Positions 32,152 to 40,725 are shown, counted from the first letter of the stretch. The stretch: 46,441 nucleotides of DNA from Candidatus Rokuibacteriota bacterium (GCA_003220615.1 QHTB01000172.1:1-46441); one strand, 5' to 3'. Translations and numbers: made by a program. Notes: generated by a model not told the origin, from the letters alone.

Positions 32152-33660
32152 TCAGCGCGCCTTTGCGTTGGGATCCTGCGTCTGGCCCGCCGCTGGCGCC
32201 ACCGGCCGGCGCTGGGGTATCGCGATGTTTCGCAGGCCGTTCATGTCGATCACGGGCATGTCGAGGCTGAGCGCGCGCGTCACGCCGTTGGCGAGCTCGT
32301 TGTAGCGGGCGAAGGAGCGGCGCAGCCGGGCGCGCCAGGCCTGCAGACCGCCGTTGGCGTGGAGCTCGAACGCGGACTCGCGGCCATCGAGGGCGGAGGC
32401 GACGTGGTCGGCCGCGAGCTGGAGCAGGGCCGCGCGCTGCAGCGCGGAGTACTCGCCGCCGCCGAAGGATTCCTCGAGCCCGGCACCGACCTCAGGCGCG
32501 GCCAGGTCCTTGTCCGACGGCGCCACGACGAGCGAGGAACCCGGCACGATTCTCAAGATCTCGGCCATGCGCTGCCGTGCCTTCTGCATGGCGATGCTGC
32601 CCGCGGCCACGTGGGCGCGGCCCGGGACGCTGTACCCCTCCGCCGTGAAGTCCGGATCCAGCTCGGCGGCGGTCTGGCAGCTCCGGACGGTCTGGACGTC
32701 GATGACGAGGTCGATCAGGTGCTCGATCGTCGGCTCGTGATCCGCGAGGCCCATCGCGTGAGCGCAGGCGAGCGCGAGCCCGAGCGTGAACTCCGCCTTG
32801 GCCAGCCACGCATAGAGCTGATGCCAGAAGCACCACGACGCGATCGGATCGGGCGACGGCTCGGTGAGGAACACGCGGTCCCACGGGACGAGGACCTCGT
32901 CGAGCCACATCTGCCCGTCCAGCTCGTCGAAGCGGCTGCTGAGCGGCGCGAGAAACGGATTCGCGTGGCGCGCCGACACCTTGCGGCAGAGCACGGTGAC
33001 GCCGGGCGCGTTCACCGGCACGACGAAGGTCGCGCGGTGGCCGTCGCGATCCACTCCGGAGTGGGCGCCGATGTAGACGTCCTCGGCATAGACCGGGCTC
33101 GTGTGCATCCCGACCTTGCCGCTCAGCACGAGGCCGGCGCTCGTCTCCCGGACGACGCGAAGGGCGGCCCGCTCGCCGGGATCCTCGCGGAGCCGGTAGC
33201 CGATGGTGGCCGCGCCGGCCGAGAACGTGAGGAAGCGGCCGGTGGCGGCGATCAGCTCGCGGTAACGGGCGGCGCTGGCGATCTGCTCCGACGAGACCTT
33301 CCGCTGCTGGACGACGTCGAGGATGCCCAGCGCGATGAGGTTTCCATAACCGGGCGTGTGGGTCATGTTGCCGGCGGTGAGGAAGATCGTCGCCGAGTAG
33401 CTCCGGCCCATCGCCCGGAGGTCGGCCGAGGTCTTCGGCAACGCGAAGGCCCACGGCGCCCTCACGCCACCAGCGTCGGGCGGCGTGAGCAGAATCTCGC
33501 GCCACTCGGGATCGCGATGACGGTCGTACCACGCGACGTACTCGTCCACCATCGGAGACGTGGCAGGATGGACCGTCACGTCCTCGATGAGGCCCTCGCC
33601 CATGACCCAAATCCGCCGGCCGTCGCGCACGGCGTCTCGATACTCGCTGCCGGTTCTCAC
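32152..33660 (-). CDS. 4-hydroxyphenylacetate 3-monooxygenase family protein (HpaB-like)
   Basis: This 502-residue protein resembles the FADH2-using oxygenase subunit of 4-hydroxyphenylacetate 3-hydroxylases and the related 4-hydroxybutyryl-CoA dehydratases. The N-terminal RTGSEYRDAVRDGRRIWVMG, GEGLIEDVTVHPATSPMVDE and FLTFSAGAATIGYRLREDPG are family-like. So are SGKVGMHTSPVYAEDVYIGA, the flavin-site segment RFDELDGQMWLDEVLVPWDR (about 263-282) and the helical C-terminus with LEESFGGGEYSALQRAALLQ. A flavin reductase partner (HpaC) is not adjacent. Without Fe-S cysteines in the AbfD positions, a flavin monooxygenase role is favoured. It converges on the enolase-superfamily gene and is 18 bases from the divergent nucleotidyltransferase gene. 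Confidence 0.88.
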   Translation of the reverse strand: MRTGSEYRDAVRDGRRIWVMGEGLIEDVTVHPATSPMVDEYVAWYDRHRDPEWREILLTPPDAGGVRAPWAFALPKTSADLRAMGRSYSATIFLTAGNMTHTPGYGNLIALGILDVVQQRKVSSEQIASAARYRELIAATGRFLTFSAGAATIGYRLREDPGERAALRVVRETSAGLVLSGKVGMHTSPVYAEDVYIGAHSGVDRDGHRATFVVPVNAPGVTVLCRKVSARHANPFLAPLSSRFDELDGQMWLDEVLVPWDRVFLTEPSPDPIASWCFWHQLYAWLAKAEFTLGLALACAHAMGLADHEPTIEHLIDLVIDVQTVRSCQTAAELDPDFTAEGYSVPGRAHVAAGSIAMQKARQRMAEILRIVPGSSLVVAPSDKDLAAPEVGAGLEESFGGGEYSALQRAALLQLAADHVASALDGRESAFELHANGGLQAWRARLRRSFARYNELANGVTRALSLDMPVIDMNGLRNIAIPQRRPVAPAAGQTQDPNAKAR

Positions 33661-33678
33661 GGCGCGTATCGTATCGCA

Positions 33679-34164
33679 ATGTTAAAGTCGAGCGCGGTGC
33701 TGGATCTCTACACCGAGCTTCGCACTCTCGCGGCCGCCCTGAACGCGGCCGACATACCGTACGGGCTGGCCGGCGGGCTTGCTGTCTCCCTTTACACGAC
33801 GCCGCGCGCGACCGAAGACATCGACGTGTTAGTAGCCGCGGCTGATGTCGATCGCGTGGTTCACGTTGCTGCGCCGCTCGGCTTTCGCAAGAGCGGCCGG
33901 CGGATTCGACGCGCCAACGGTCGAATCGAGATCCAGCGTCTCGTCAAGATCGACGGGGCGGATCTGCTGCCGCTCGATCTCATGGTCATCGTCGATCCTG
34001 GGCTGAGGGACGCTGTCCAGGGGCGCACGGAAAAGGTCATCGAAGACCAGCGCCTCTCCGTCGTCAGCGTCGATGCCCTTGTCGTCCTCAAGCGACTGCG
34101 CAACTCCAATCGCGATCTGGGCGATCTCGACGCGCTTCGGGACGCCGGCCTCACTCGTGACTGA
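33679..34164 (+). CDS. Nucleotidyltransferase-fold protein (MNT/AbiEii-like)
   Basis: This 161-residue cytoplasmic protein has the minimal nucleotidyltransferase pattern. A helical start is followed by PYGLAGGLAVSLYTTPRATE (the GG at 32-33), DIDVLVAAADVD with the metal-binding D47-x-D49, and a third Asp in LLPLDLMVIVD (about D100). It ends with the helix VSVDALVVLKRLRNSNRDLG typical of MNT/AbiEii/DUF-type nucleotidyltransferases, which occur as antitoxins and modifying enzymes. The ATG at 33679 lies 18 bases from the divergent HpaB gene, and no strong ribosome site is seen. The last eight bases overlap the GTG of the fusion protein at 34157, so the two are coupled. No HEPN motif (Rx4-6H) is found in the partner. 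Confidence 0.82.
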   Translation: MLKSSAVLDLYTELRTLAAALNAADIPYGLAGGLAVSLYTTPRATEDIDVLVAAADVDRVVHVAAPLGFRKSGRRIRRANGRIEIQRLVKIDGADLLPLDLMVIVDPGLRDAVQGRTEKVIEDQRLSVVSVDALVVLKRLRNSNRDLGDLDALRDAGLTRD

Positions 34165-35104
34165 CGCCGAAAGGATCTTGAAGAAGGTCGGCGCTCTACG
34201 GTCGCTGTGCGTGCGGCTTCCGCACCTGGAGACCCCGGCTGAGACGCTCCTGCTCAACCGCTTTGACGCTCTCGCATCGGGGCCTGATCGCCTCACTGAG
34301 AATGACCGGGACGCGGTGGTCGTGGGATGGCGACGGAGCTGGCGCGCGGCCGAGACGGAGACGGTTCGCCAAATGGTGCCGCGCATGGACGGAAACATGG
34401 TCGCCCGCGACCGCTCTCTTGCCATGCTCTGGGTGGCGGCTACCGCGCCGAGCTGGGACGCCGCCCAGCAACGCATTTGGCGATGCGGCACGTGCGAGGC
34501 CGATCCTCGGGTCGCCCTCGACGTTCGCCAGCAGACCGAATCACCGGCGCGGCCAGTCTCTCTGTTGATCGTGACGCTCGCACCGCCTTTTGTGGCCGCG
34601 CGGCAACGCTCGCGGGCGGCTAGCGCGACCAACGACGAGAGCGATACGGTTCGCCGCTTCATCGAGGATGCGCTCGGCGCTCCCTGGACCGCGCTCGGCG
34701 ACGCCGGCGTGTTCCTCCTGCATGCCGTGAAATGCGCCATCGTTCGAAACCACCATGGATCTCAGAATCCCCCGGCGCGCACCGTGGACCGCTGCGCGCC
34801 CCAACACCTGGCTTCCGAGCTGAACGTCATCAAGCCGTTTGTCGTCGTCACCATGGGCCTCATGGCTTACCGCGCGCTCGTACGGGCCCTCGAAACGTCC
34901 TCGAGCCCCCTGCATCCCCCGGCGCGGCTCCCGCTCACGGAACCGCCCATACTCGGGGGTACCGATGGTGTCCTGGTCGACCAGGCCAGCCACTCCTTCC
35001 GGCTTTTCGCGTCTCCGTTCATCCGGACGCCGCGCCTCAGGAGGGTCGCTGCTGCACTCCTGACGCGCGCCGCGAGCGCCGCCGGCATACGCAGTGACGC
35101 CTGA
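34157..35104 (+). CDS. Fusion of a nucleotidyltransferase-associated domain with a UDG-like domain
   Basis: This 315-residue protein has two unlike parts. Residues 1-100 (DAERILKKVGALRSLCVRLP...RRSWRAAETETV) are a small helical domain of the kind that follows nucleotidyltransferase genes. Residues 103-315 look like a uracil-DNA-glycosylase superfamily domain: RIWRCGTC (C110, C113), the strand SLLIVTLAPPF at the catalytic-motif position, FLLHAVKC (C193) and C213 after a 19-residue loop. These are followed by KPFVVVTMGLMAYRALVRAL, the strand-helix typical of UDG families 4 and 5, and a final FRLFASPFI where UDGs have HPS. The four cysteines could hold a 4Fe-4S cluster. The acidic catalytic residue of GEAPG is missing, so the activity is uncertain. 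The start is a GTG overlapping the nucleotidyltransferase stop by eight bases. Confidence 0.5.
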   Translation: MTDAERILKKVGALRSLCVRLPHLETPAETLLLNRFDALASGPDRLTENDRDAVVVGWRRSWRAAETETVRQMVPRMDGNMVARDRSLAMLWVAATAPSWDAAQQRIWRCGTCEADPRVALDVRQQTESPARPVSLLIVTLAPPFVAARQRSRAASATNDESDTVRRFIEDALGAPWTALGDAGVFLLHAVKCAIVRNHHGSQNPPARTVDRCAPQHLASELNVIKPFVVVTMGLMAYRALVRALETSSSPLHPPARLPLTEPPILGGTDGVLVDQASHSFRLFASPFIRTPRLRRVAAALLTRAASAAGIRSDA

Positions 35105-35154
35105 CAGATCTCCGCGAGTTGCACAAGTCTCAGGGCGCGCGTAGCCTCGCGAGC

Positions 35155-36612
35155 GTGATCTCGCGGCGCCGTCCGTGGCCGCTCGCTCCGGGCGCCGGCA
35201 TCGTGGCCACGCTGGCGCACGCGGCCATCGCGTGGGCCAACGGTGATCACGCCCACGGCCCGGACGCAGGTCCGCCGGTGCCGCTCGTCGTGTGGCTCGT
35301 CGGCATCGGCCTTGCGGTCGTCGTGGCCCTCGTCGTCGTCCGACAAGCTCGCCACGGCGGTGAGTACCTGCGCCGGATCCAGGGCTTCAGCCGGAACGCG
35401 CGCCTGCTCCTGATCCGGACGCCGTTCAGCGGGCTGTCAGTCAGCATCTGGAGACTGCTCTTCTACCTGTACCTGCTGGCGAAGGGCCACGACACGCTCT
35501 TCGTCGCTCAACTCGCGTCGATCAACTGGATCGCCCACGGCCTCGCCGTCATTCCGGCCGGCATCCTGTCGGATCTCTTCGGCCGCCGCCGCATGTTCCT
35601 GGTCTCCTACTCCGGCAACATCCTGGGAACGGCCGCGCTCATCGTCGTCGGTGACCCGACGGCGTTGCTCGTGCTCGCGGCCGTTCAGGGACTGTTCGAG
35701 GGCGGCCACGCCATCGTCGGCCCACCGTTCATGGTCGAGCAGAGCCGGCCCGACGAGCGCGTTCACCTCTTCAGCATCGGCGGGTTCCTGACCGTCGGCG
35801 CGGCGAGCCTCGGCAATCTGCTCGCCGGCCTCCTGCCGCTGGTCCTCGGGCCGCTTCTCGGCCTCGGCCCCGAGCAGGCGGGAGCGCTGCGCGCGAGCCT
35901 CGTCGTCGTCCTGCCGATCATGCTGCTCTCCGCCATCCCGATCTACATGATCGACGAGCGCTGGCAGGCGATCGACATCAGGCGCTGGTGGAAGACCCTC
36001 GAAAGCTACGGCACGATCGGTATGCTCGCGCTGACCGAGGGCGGCGCCGGACTGGCCCTCGGGATGACGGCGCCCTTCTTCAACGTCTACTTCGCCCGCG
36101 AGCTCGGCGCCTCGACCGCCGCGATCGGCCTCATCTTCGGCGCCGGCTCGATCGTGACCGCGTTCGCCACGCTGCTCGCGCCGGTCGTCGTCCGGCGGCT
36201 CGGCCGCGTGCGCACGGTGGCCTTCCTGAAGCTCCTCGGCGTGCCCTTTCTCGTCCTCATCGGGTTGGCGCCTGGCGTGGTGACGGCGGGGATCGTCTAC
36301 GTCGCGGCCATCATCCTCATCGGCGGCGCGTTCCCGAGCAAGGGGCTGACCGACCCCGTCTACAGCCTCTTCTCCATGGAGATCGTCAAGGACCGTGAGC
36401 GGGGCACGACGAACGGCGTCATGCACGCGTTCAGCGAGTTCCCGATGGGCGTGGGCGCGTGGATCGCCGGGCCTTTCATGGCCGCCGGCAACTGGGCGAT
36501 GCCCTACTGGCTGGCCGGCGCCGTCTACGCGCTGACGTTCGTCGCCTTCTATCTCTACTTCGCGCGCGTCGAGTCAGCCCGCGCCGTCGTCACGCAGTCG
36601 GTCTCGGCGTAA
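35155..36612 (+). CDS. MFS transporter
   Basis: This is a 485-residue major facilitator superfamily protein. It begins with a hydrophobic segment (about 10-30), then a short His-containing loop (WANGDHAHGPDAG) that is unusual for the family, another TM and about eleven further membrane segments. The family signature after TM2 is ILSDLFGRRRMFLVSYSGNI (about 138-157), and the second half has GAGSIVTAFATLLAPVVVRRLGRVR. The likely total is 12-14 segments. The substrate is unknown, although exporters of aromatic compounds or drugs are common. The GTG at 35155 is chosen over an upstream TTG (35119) because the latter would add residues without family similarity; neither has a clear ribosome site. 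It converges with the amidase gene. Confidence 0.9.
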   Translation: MISRRRPWPLAPGAGIVATLAHAAIAWANGDHAHGPDAGPPVPLVVWLVGIGLAVVVALVVVRQARHGGEYLRRIQGFSRNARLLLIRTPFSGLSVSIWRLLFYLYLLAKGHDTLFVAQLASINWIAHGLAVIPAGILSDLFGRRRMFLVSYSGNILGTAALIVVGDPTALLVLAAVQGLFEGGHAIVGPPFMVEQSRPDERVHLFSIGGFLTVGAASLGNLLAGLLPLVLGPLLGLGPEQAGALRASLVVVLPIMLLSAIPIYMIDERWQAIDIRRWWKTLESYGTIGMLALTEGGAGLALGMTAPFFNVYFARELGASTAAIGLIFGAGSIVTAFATLLAPVVVRRLGRVRTVAFLKLLGVPFLVLIGLAPGVVTAGIVYVAAIILIGGAFPSKGLTDPVYSLFSMEIVKDRERGTTNGVMHAFSEFPMGVGAWIAGPFMAAGNWAMPYWLAGAVYALTFVAFYLYFARVESARAVVTQSVSA

Positions 36613-36619
36613 CGCGCGA

Positions 36620-38131
36620 TCACGCGCAGTAGAGCGGCGGCTTCCGCTCGTAGAACTTCGTCGCGGCTTCGAGCGTCGCGGCAATCCTCAGCAGCAGCGC
36701 TTCTTGCATGTCGTTGCCGACGATGTGGAGGCCGATCGGCAGCCCGCTCGGGCCGAACCCGCACGGCACGGACACCGCGGGGAATCCCGTGAAGCTCACG
36801 GGCACGGTGAACTGTCGCACCCGCTCCGAGCCTTCGGCGTCGACCGTGTGGAGCGGCGCCACCATCGGATGCGTCGGCGTCAGGAATGCATCGACCTGCC
36901 CGAAGACCTCTCGGATCTGCGCGATCTCCGCCGGCCGCTCGGCGATGGCCCTGTCGTACGTGGCTTTCGGAATTTGACTGCCGCGAGTCATGTTGGCCTG
37001 GACGACCGGGCCGAAGAGGCTCTTGTCCGCCTTGCGGTACTCGTCGCTCAGGATCTGGTTGAACTCGTAGAGAAGGATCGTGAGCGGATACGAGAAGTTG
37101 ATCTTGTTTTCGAAGAGCGGGATGCGCACGGGCTTCACGTCGGCGCCGAGGCTCGCCAGCGTGTCGGCCGCGCCACGCACGGCGTCGGCCACTTCGGCGT
37201 CGACGTTGCGGTAGGTGAAGTTCTCGACGATCCCGAGGCGGACGCCCCGCACGCCACGATCGAGCCCGGCCGTGAAGTCTTCCCTGGGCGACCGGATCGA
37301 ATACTTGTCGGTCGGATCGTAGCCGACCATGGCATTCAAGAGGGTCGCGGCGTCGGCGACGGTTCGTGCCAGCGGGCCGATCGTGTCGAAGCTGTACGCG
37401 CGTGGATAGACGCCGGCGACACTGACGCGCCCGTAGGTCGGCCGGACTCCCACGATGCCACACCAGCCGGCCGGGCCACGCACCGAGATGCCGGTATCGG
37501 TTCCAATTCCCCCGAGGCACACTCCCGCGGCGACGGCCGCGCCGCTTCCGCTCGAGGACCCGCCGGGCCACCGCGCGACGTCCCAGGGATTGTGAGCGTT
37601 CCCGTAGTGCTTGTTGGCGCCGGCGACGCCGGCGGCCAGCTCGTTCATGTTGGCCTTGGCGAGCGTCACCGTGCCCGCTTCCTTCAGCAGACGCACGACC
37701 GTCGCGTCCTGCGCCGGCACGCGCGTGCTGAAGAACTGGGAGCCCATCGTGGTGAGGATGCCGGCGGTGTCGCAGTTGTCCTTGTAGACGATCGGGATGC
37801 CGTGAAGCGGCCCGCGATCCTTGCCGGCTCTGAGCTCAGCGTCGAGCGCTCTGGCGGTCGCCAGCGCCTGCTCTTCGGGCACGGTGATGAACGCATTCAG
37901 CTTGGGCTGAAGCTCGCGGATGCATCCGAGGTACGTGCGGGTCAACGCCTCGGACGTCAGGGAGCCGTTACGCAGCCGCTTGCCGGCGTCGGCGATCGTC
38001 GCCGGCAGCCGCGTCTCCGATCTGCCTGCCGTCGCGCAGCCAGCGAGAGTGGACGAAGCCCCGAGCGTCACCCCGGCGGCCGCCAGGGCCCCGAGCATTT
38101 CGCGGCGAGTCAGTCTCGTGGGTGCTTGCAT
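36620..38131 (-). CDS. Amidase signature family protein with exported N-terminus
   Basis: This 503-residue amidase has the Ser-cisSer-Lys catalytic triad. The lysine is in GIPIVYKDNCDTAGI, the cis-Ser in WPGGSSSGSGAAVAAG and the nucleophile Ser in GTDTGISVRGPAG (usually TGGSIR). The N-terminus has a Tat-like twin arginine (RLTRREMLGALAAAG) followed by LAGC at about residue 35, a lipobox-like site. The enzyme is therefore probably translocated folded and lipid-anchored. Family members hydrolyse amides or carbamates. The ATG at 38131 is two bases from the stop of the gene upstream, which encodes the 3-hydroxyanthranilate-dioxygenase-like protein, so both are in one operon with the CaiB gene further up. 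It converges with the MFS gene. Confidence 0.93.
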   Translation of the reverse strand: MQAPTRLTRREMLGALAAAGVTLGASSTLAGCATAGRSETRLPATIADAGKRLRNGSLTSEALTRTYLGCIRELQPKLNAFITVPEEQALATARALDAELRAGKDRGPLHGIPIVYKDNCDTAGILTTMGSQFFSTRVPAQDATVVRLLKEAGTVTLAKANMNELAAGVAGANKHYGNAHNPWDVARWPGGSSSGSGAAVAAGVCLGGIGTDTGISVRGPAGWCGIVGVRPTYGRVSVAGVYPRAYSFDTIGPLARTVADAATLLNAMVGYDPTDKYSIRSPREDFTAGLDRGVRGVRLGIVENFTYRNVDAEVADAVRGAADTLASLGADVKPVRIPLFENKINFSYPLTILLYEFNQILSDEYRKADKSLFGPVVQANMTRGSQIPKATYDRAIAERPAEIAQIREVFGQVDAFLTPTHPMVAPLHTVDAEGSERVRQFTVPVSFTGFPAVSVPCGFGPSGLPIGLHIVGNDMQEALLLRIAATLEAATKFYERKPPLYCA

Positions 38132-38133
38132 GC

Positions 38134-38676
38134 TCAGCGTGCCCGCTGCGTGGGATTGGCGCTCTCGAACGACCGATCCTCGGGCGCGGGCATCACGTGT
38201 CCGCACGCCTTGCAGGTCCGGTGCTCGACGGAGCCGTAGTACTCGCGATAGGCCGCGCTGACGGGATTCTCCGCGTAGTCGCGCACCTCGAACACCACCT
38301 CGTGAACCTTGGCGTGACAGCGCTCGCAAAACCAGAGGAACCGGTCGCGCTCCCCCGGCCGCCGCTTGCGCTCGGTGATCAGCGCGAACGCGCCCGGTGG
38401 AAAGCGAGGCGAGTGCGGCACGCCGGGCGGGCAGTACATGTACTCCCCTTCCCTCAGCACGCGCACCTTCTCCTCGCCGTCCGGCGTGAGGTAGTGCAGT
38501 CGCATCTCCCCGCGGAGCTGCAGCATGGTCTCGGCCGACGGATTGACGTGGAACTCGCTCCGGTAGGCCCGGCCGTTGGCGACGAAGGCGAGTGACTCCT
38601 CCTCCTGCCACAGCACGGCCACCTGTCGACCCTCGTCCATCGTGGCGTTGAGATCGACGAATCGGCAGTCCTGCAT
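38134..38676 (-). CDS. 3-hydroxyanthranilate 3,4-dioxygenase-like protein
   Basis: This 180-residue cupin enzyme keeps all marks of bacterial 3-hydroxyanthranilate 3,4-dioxygenases, which open 3-hydroxyanthranilate to the semialdehyde that becomes quinolinate. Iron ligands H43, E49 (FHVNPSAET) and H88 (PPGVPHSPRFP) have the family spacing, and a second C-terminal rubredoxin-like site is formed by C117, C120 (CERC), C155 and C158 (CKAC). The ATG at 38676 has GGAGGAG (38683-38689) six bases upstream, better than the ATG at 38691. The downstream amidase and upstream CoA-transferase are not kynurenine-pathway genes, so the natural substrate may be another 2-aminophenol-type compound released by amide hydrolysis. 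That last point is inference. Confidence 0.88.
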   Translation of the reverse strand: MQDCRFVDLNATMDEGRQVAVLWQEEESLAFVANGRAYRSEFHVNPSAETMLQLRGEMRLHYLTPDGEEKVRVLREGEYMYCPPGVPHSPRFPPGAFALITERKRRPGERDRFLWFCERCHAKVHEVVFEVRDYAENPVSAAYREYYGSVEHRTCKACGHVMPAPEDRSFESANPTQRAR

Positions 38677-38682
38677 GGCTCT

Positions 38683-38689
38683 CTCCTCC
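38683..38689 (-). promoter_or_regulatory. Ribosome binding site that fixes the dioxygenase start
   Basis: On the minus strand GGAGGAG lies six bases before the ATG at 38676. The alternative ATG (38691) has no comparable site and falls at the stop of the CoA-transferase gene, so the shorter 180-residue product is favoured. Confidence 0.65.
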
Positions 38690-38690
38690 A

Positions 38691-39884
38691 TCACGCGATG
38701 GCGCCCGAGCGCCGCAACGCCGCGATCTGCTCGGCCGTGTAGCCGACCGACGCGAGCACCTGGTCGGTGTGCTCACCGACGCGCGCCGGCGGCCGCTCGA
38801 TCGACGGCCCGTCGTGGGCGAACTTGAACGCGGCCAGCGGCACCGTGACAGGCTTGTCGACGCCGGGGACTTTCTCGTGCCGGTGCAGGACGCCGCGCGA
38901 TTTCAGATGGGGGTCGGCCAGGGCCTCGCGCAGCTCACGCACGCGCGCGGCCGGCACGTGGCGTGACTGGAAGTATGCCTCCCACTCGTCGGCCGTCTTC
39001 TCCTTCATCTTCTCGGCGACGGCGGCCAGCTTCTCGGCGTGGCGCGCGTAGCGCTCCTCGAGGCTCGAGCGCTTGGCCTCGTCGGGATCGCCGATCGCCT
39101 CGTAGAAGCGGCGGTGCTGCCGCCCGTTGCTGGCCGCGAGCTGGATGAGGCCCTCCTTCGCCGGAAACGCGGACGTCGAGGCGAAGCGCATCGTGTTGCC
39201 CGCCCGCTTCGGATGATGACCCGAGTGCAGGAAGTCGGTGATGTGCGAGCCCTGCAAGATCATGGCGACGTCGAGCATCGCGAGGTCGATGTACTGGCCC
39301 TGGCCGGTGCGCATGCGCTGGAAGAGCGCGGCCGAGATGGCGAAGGCGCCCATCGTCCCCGTCGCGTAATCGACCATGGGCGCGCCGGCCTTGATCGGCC
39401 CGGTCGTCTCGGTGCCCGTCGAGGCCGTGATCCCGGAGGTCGCCTGGATCGCGTGGTCGTACGCCGTCTGCGTACCGCGCGGCCCACCCTGGCCGAAGGC
39501 GGTCATCGACGCATACACGAGCGTGGGATTGAGCCGGGCGAGGTCCTCGTAGCCCAGGCCCAGCGCCTTGAACGCGCCGGGCCGATAGTTCTCGACGAGC
39601 ACGTCGGCCCAGTCGGCGACCAGGCGCTTGAGCGCGTCGCGGCCGCCGTCGGTCTTGAGGTCGAGCGCGATCGCGCGCTTGTTCGATCCCTGCGTGAGGA
39701 ATCCCGTGCCCATCATGGCCTGGTTCAGCGTGTGGTCGGCGCCCGACTCCCGGCTCTGGTCAGGCTCGTTCGGGTCGTCCACCTTGATCACGTCGGCGCC
39801 GAGGACGGCGAGCTGGTACGCCGCGAACGGCCCGGCCAGGACGTGGGTGCAGTCGAGGATCTTGATCCCTTCGAACGGGCGCAT
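38691..39884 (-). CDS. CaiB/BaiF family (class III) CoA-transferase
   Basis: This 397-residue class III CoA-transferase is the second in the window. The family N-terminus is FEGIKILDCTHVLAGPFAAY followed by LGADVIKVDDPNEPDQSRES; then come NKRAIALDLKTDGG, DVLVENYRPGAFKALGLGYE and the catalytic Asp segment TAYDHAIQATSG. RTGQGQYIDLAMLDVAMI and a C-terminal VGEHTDQVLASVGY close the domain set. The ATG at 39884 has AGAGGAG (39891-39897) six bases upstream and gives the right N-terminus. It reads into the 3-hydroxyanthranilate-dioxygenase-like gene after 14 bases and then the amidase, forming a three-gene operon. It would activate a carboxylic acid product of this operon. Confidence 0.93.
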   Translation of the reverse strand: MRPFEGIKILDCTHVLAGPFAAYQLAVLGADVIKVDDPNEPDQSRESGADHTLNQAMMGTGFLTQGSNKRAIALDLKTDGGRDALKRLVADWADVLVENYRPGAFKALGLGYEDLARLNPTLVYASMTAFGQGGPRGTQTAYDHAIQATSGITASTGTETTGPIKAGAPMVDYATGTMGAFAISAALFQRMRTGQGQYIDLAMLDVAMILQGSHITDFLHSGHHPKRAGNTMRFASTSAFPAKEGLIQLAASNGRQHRRFYEAIGDPDEAKRSSLEERYARHAEKLAAVAEKMKEKTADEWEAYFQSRHVPAARVRELREALADPHLKSRGVLHRHEKVPGVDKPVTVPLAAFKFAHDGPSIERPPARVGEHTDQVLASVGYTAEQIAALRRSGAIA

Positions 39885-39933
39885 GAAGTTCTCCTCTTGA
39901 ATGTTCGTCGAGGGTAGCAGAAAGTGTGGGGCC

Positions 39934-40725
39934 GTGGACCTCCAGCTCCGAGACAAGGTGGCCGTGATCGGGGGCGCCAGCAAGGGCCTGGGACGGGCGT
40001 GTGCGGAAGTGCTGGCTCAAGAGGGCGTGAAGGTCACGCTCTGTAGCCGGTCGGCGAGCGATCTCGAGAAGGCAGCGAAGGAAATTCGCGACGCGACGGG
40101 CGCGGACGTCCTGGCGTTTCCGGGCGACCTCGATCGCCACGACACGGTCCGCGACCTGATCGCCGCGACGGTCGGCCGCTTCGGGCGCATCGACATCATG
40201 GTCAACAACTCCGGCGGCCCACCCCTGGCCCGCGCCCACGACGCCACGGAAGAGCAGTGGGCCATCGCCGTGCAACGCTCGCTGCTGTTCTTCGCGAGGA
40301 TGTCGCGAGAGGCGTTACCTCACCTCAGACGGCAGGGCGGCGGGCGCATCATCAATATCCTCGCCAGCACGGTGTACCAGCCGATCCCTAACCTGGCGCT
40401 CTCCGGCGCCACCCGCATGGGCGTGGTCGCGTTCGCCAAGAGCCTGGCCGACGAGGTCGGGCGCGACGGCATCCTGGTCAACAACGTGTGCCCGGGCTCG
40501 ATCCTGAGCGAGCGCATGCTCTCGAACGTCACCGCGAGGGCCAAGGAGCTCGGCATCTCCGTCGAGAAGGCGTTGGCCCAGCGGGCGGCCGAGACCGCGG
40601 TGGGACGGCTCGGCGAGCCAGTCGAGCTGGCGAACCTGGTCGCGTTCCTGGCCTCGAGCAAGTCGAGCTACATCACCGGCACCACGATCCTCGTCGACGG
40701 CGGCCTCGTGCGCTCCGTGCTCTGA
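39934..40725 (+). CDS. Atypical SDR family oxidoreductase (FabG-like) without YxxxK
   Basis: This 263-residue SDR starts with [20 protein letters not shown], with the cofactor glycines G13, G14 and G18. It has the N-N-S-G-G motif, [17 protein letters not shown], and the typical C-terminal [13 protein letters not shown]. At the active site the sequence is [20 protein letters not shown], so the YxxxK pair is S157-x3-R161. FabG-like proteins with this SxxxR replacement are known as an atypical group with unclear activity. The GTG at 39934 fits the family start; an ATG 33 bases upstream adds unrelated residues. Its stop overlaps the next ATG in TGATG, so it is coupled to the TfdA-like dioxygenase. 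The CoA-transferase operon starts divergently 50 bases away. Confidence 0.88.
   Translation: MDLQLRDKVAVIGGASKGLGRACAEVLAQEGVKVTLCSRSASDLEKAAKEIRDATGADVLAFPGDLDRHDTVRDLIAATVGRFGRIDIMVNNSGGPPLARAHDATEEQWAIAVQRSLLFFARMSREALPHLRRQGGGRIINILASTVYQPIPNLALSGATRMGVVAFAKSLADEVGRDGILVNNVCPGSILSERMLSNVTARAKELGISVEKALAQRAAETAVGRLGEPVELANLVAFLASSKSSYITGTTILVDGGLVRSVL

Noticed and set aside
33679..35104. MNT-HEPN toxin-antitoxin pair
   Set aside because: No HEPN Rx4-6H motif in the partner protein; the C-terminal half looks instead like a UDG domain.
36620..38776. Amidase as part of a 718-residue fusion protein
   Set aside because: The N-terminal 215 residues are a shadow of the dioxygenase gene in another frame; the Tat/lipobox N-terminus sets the start at 38131.
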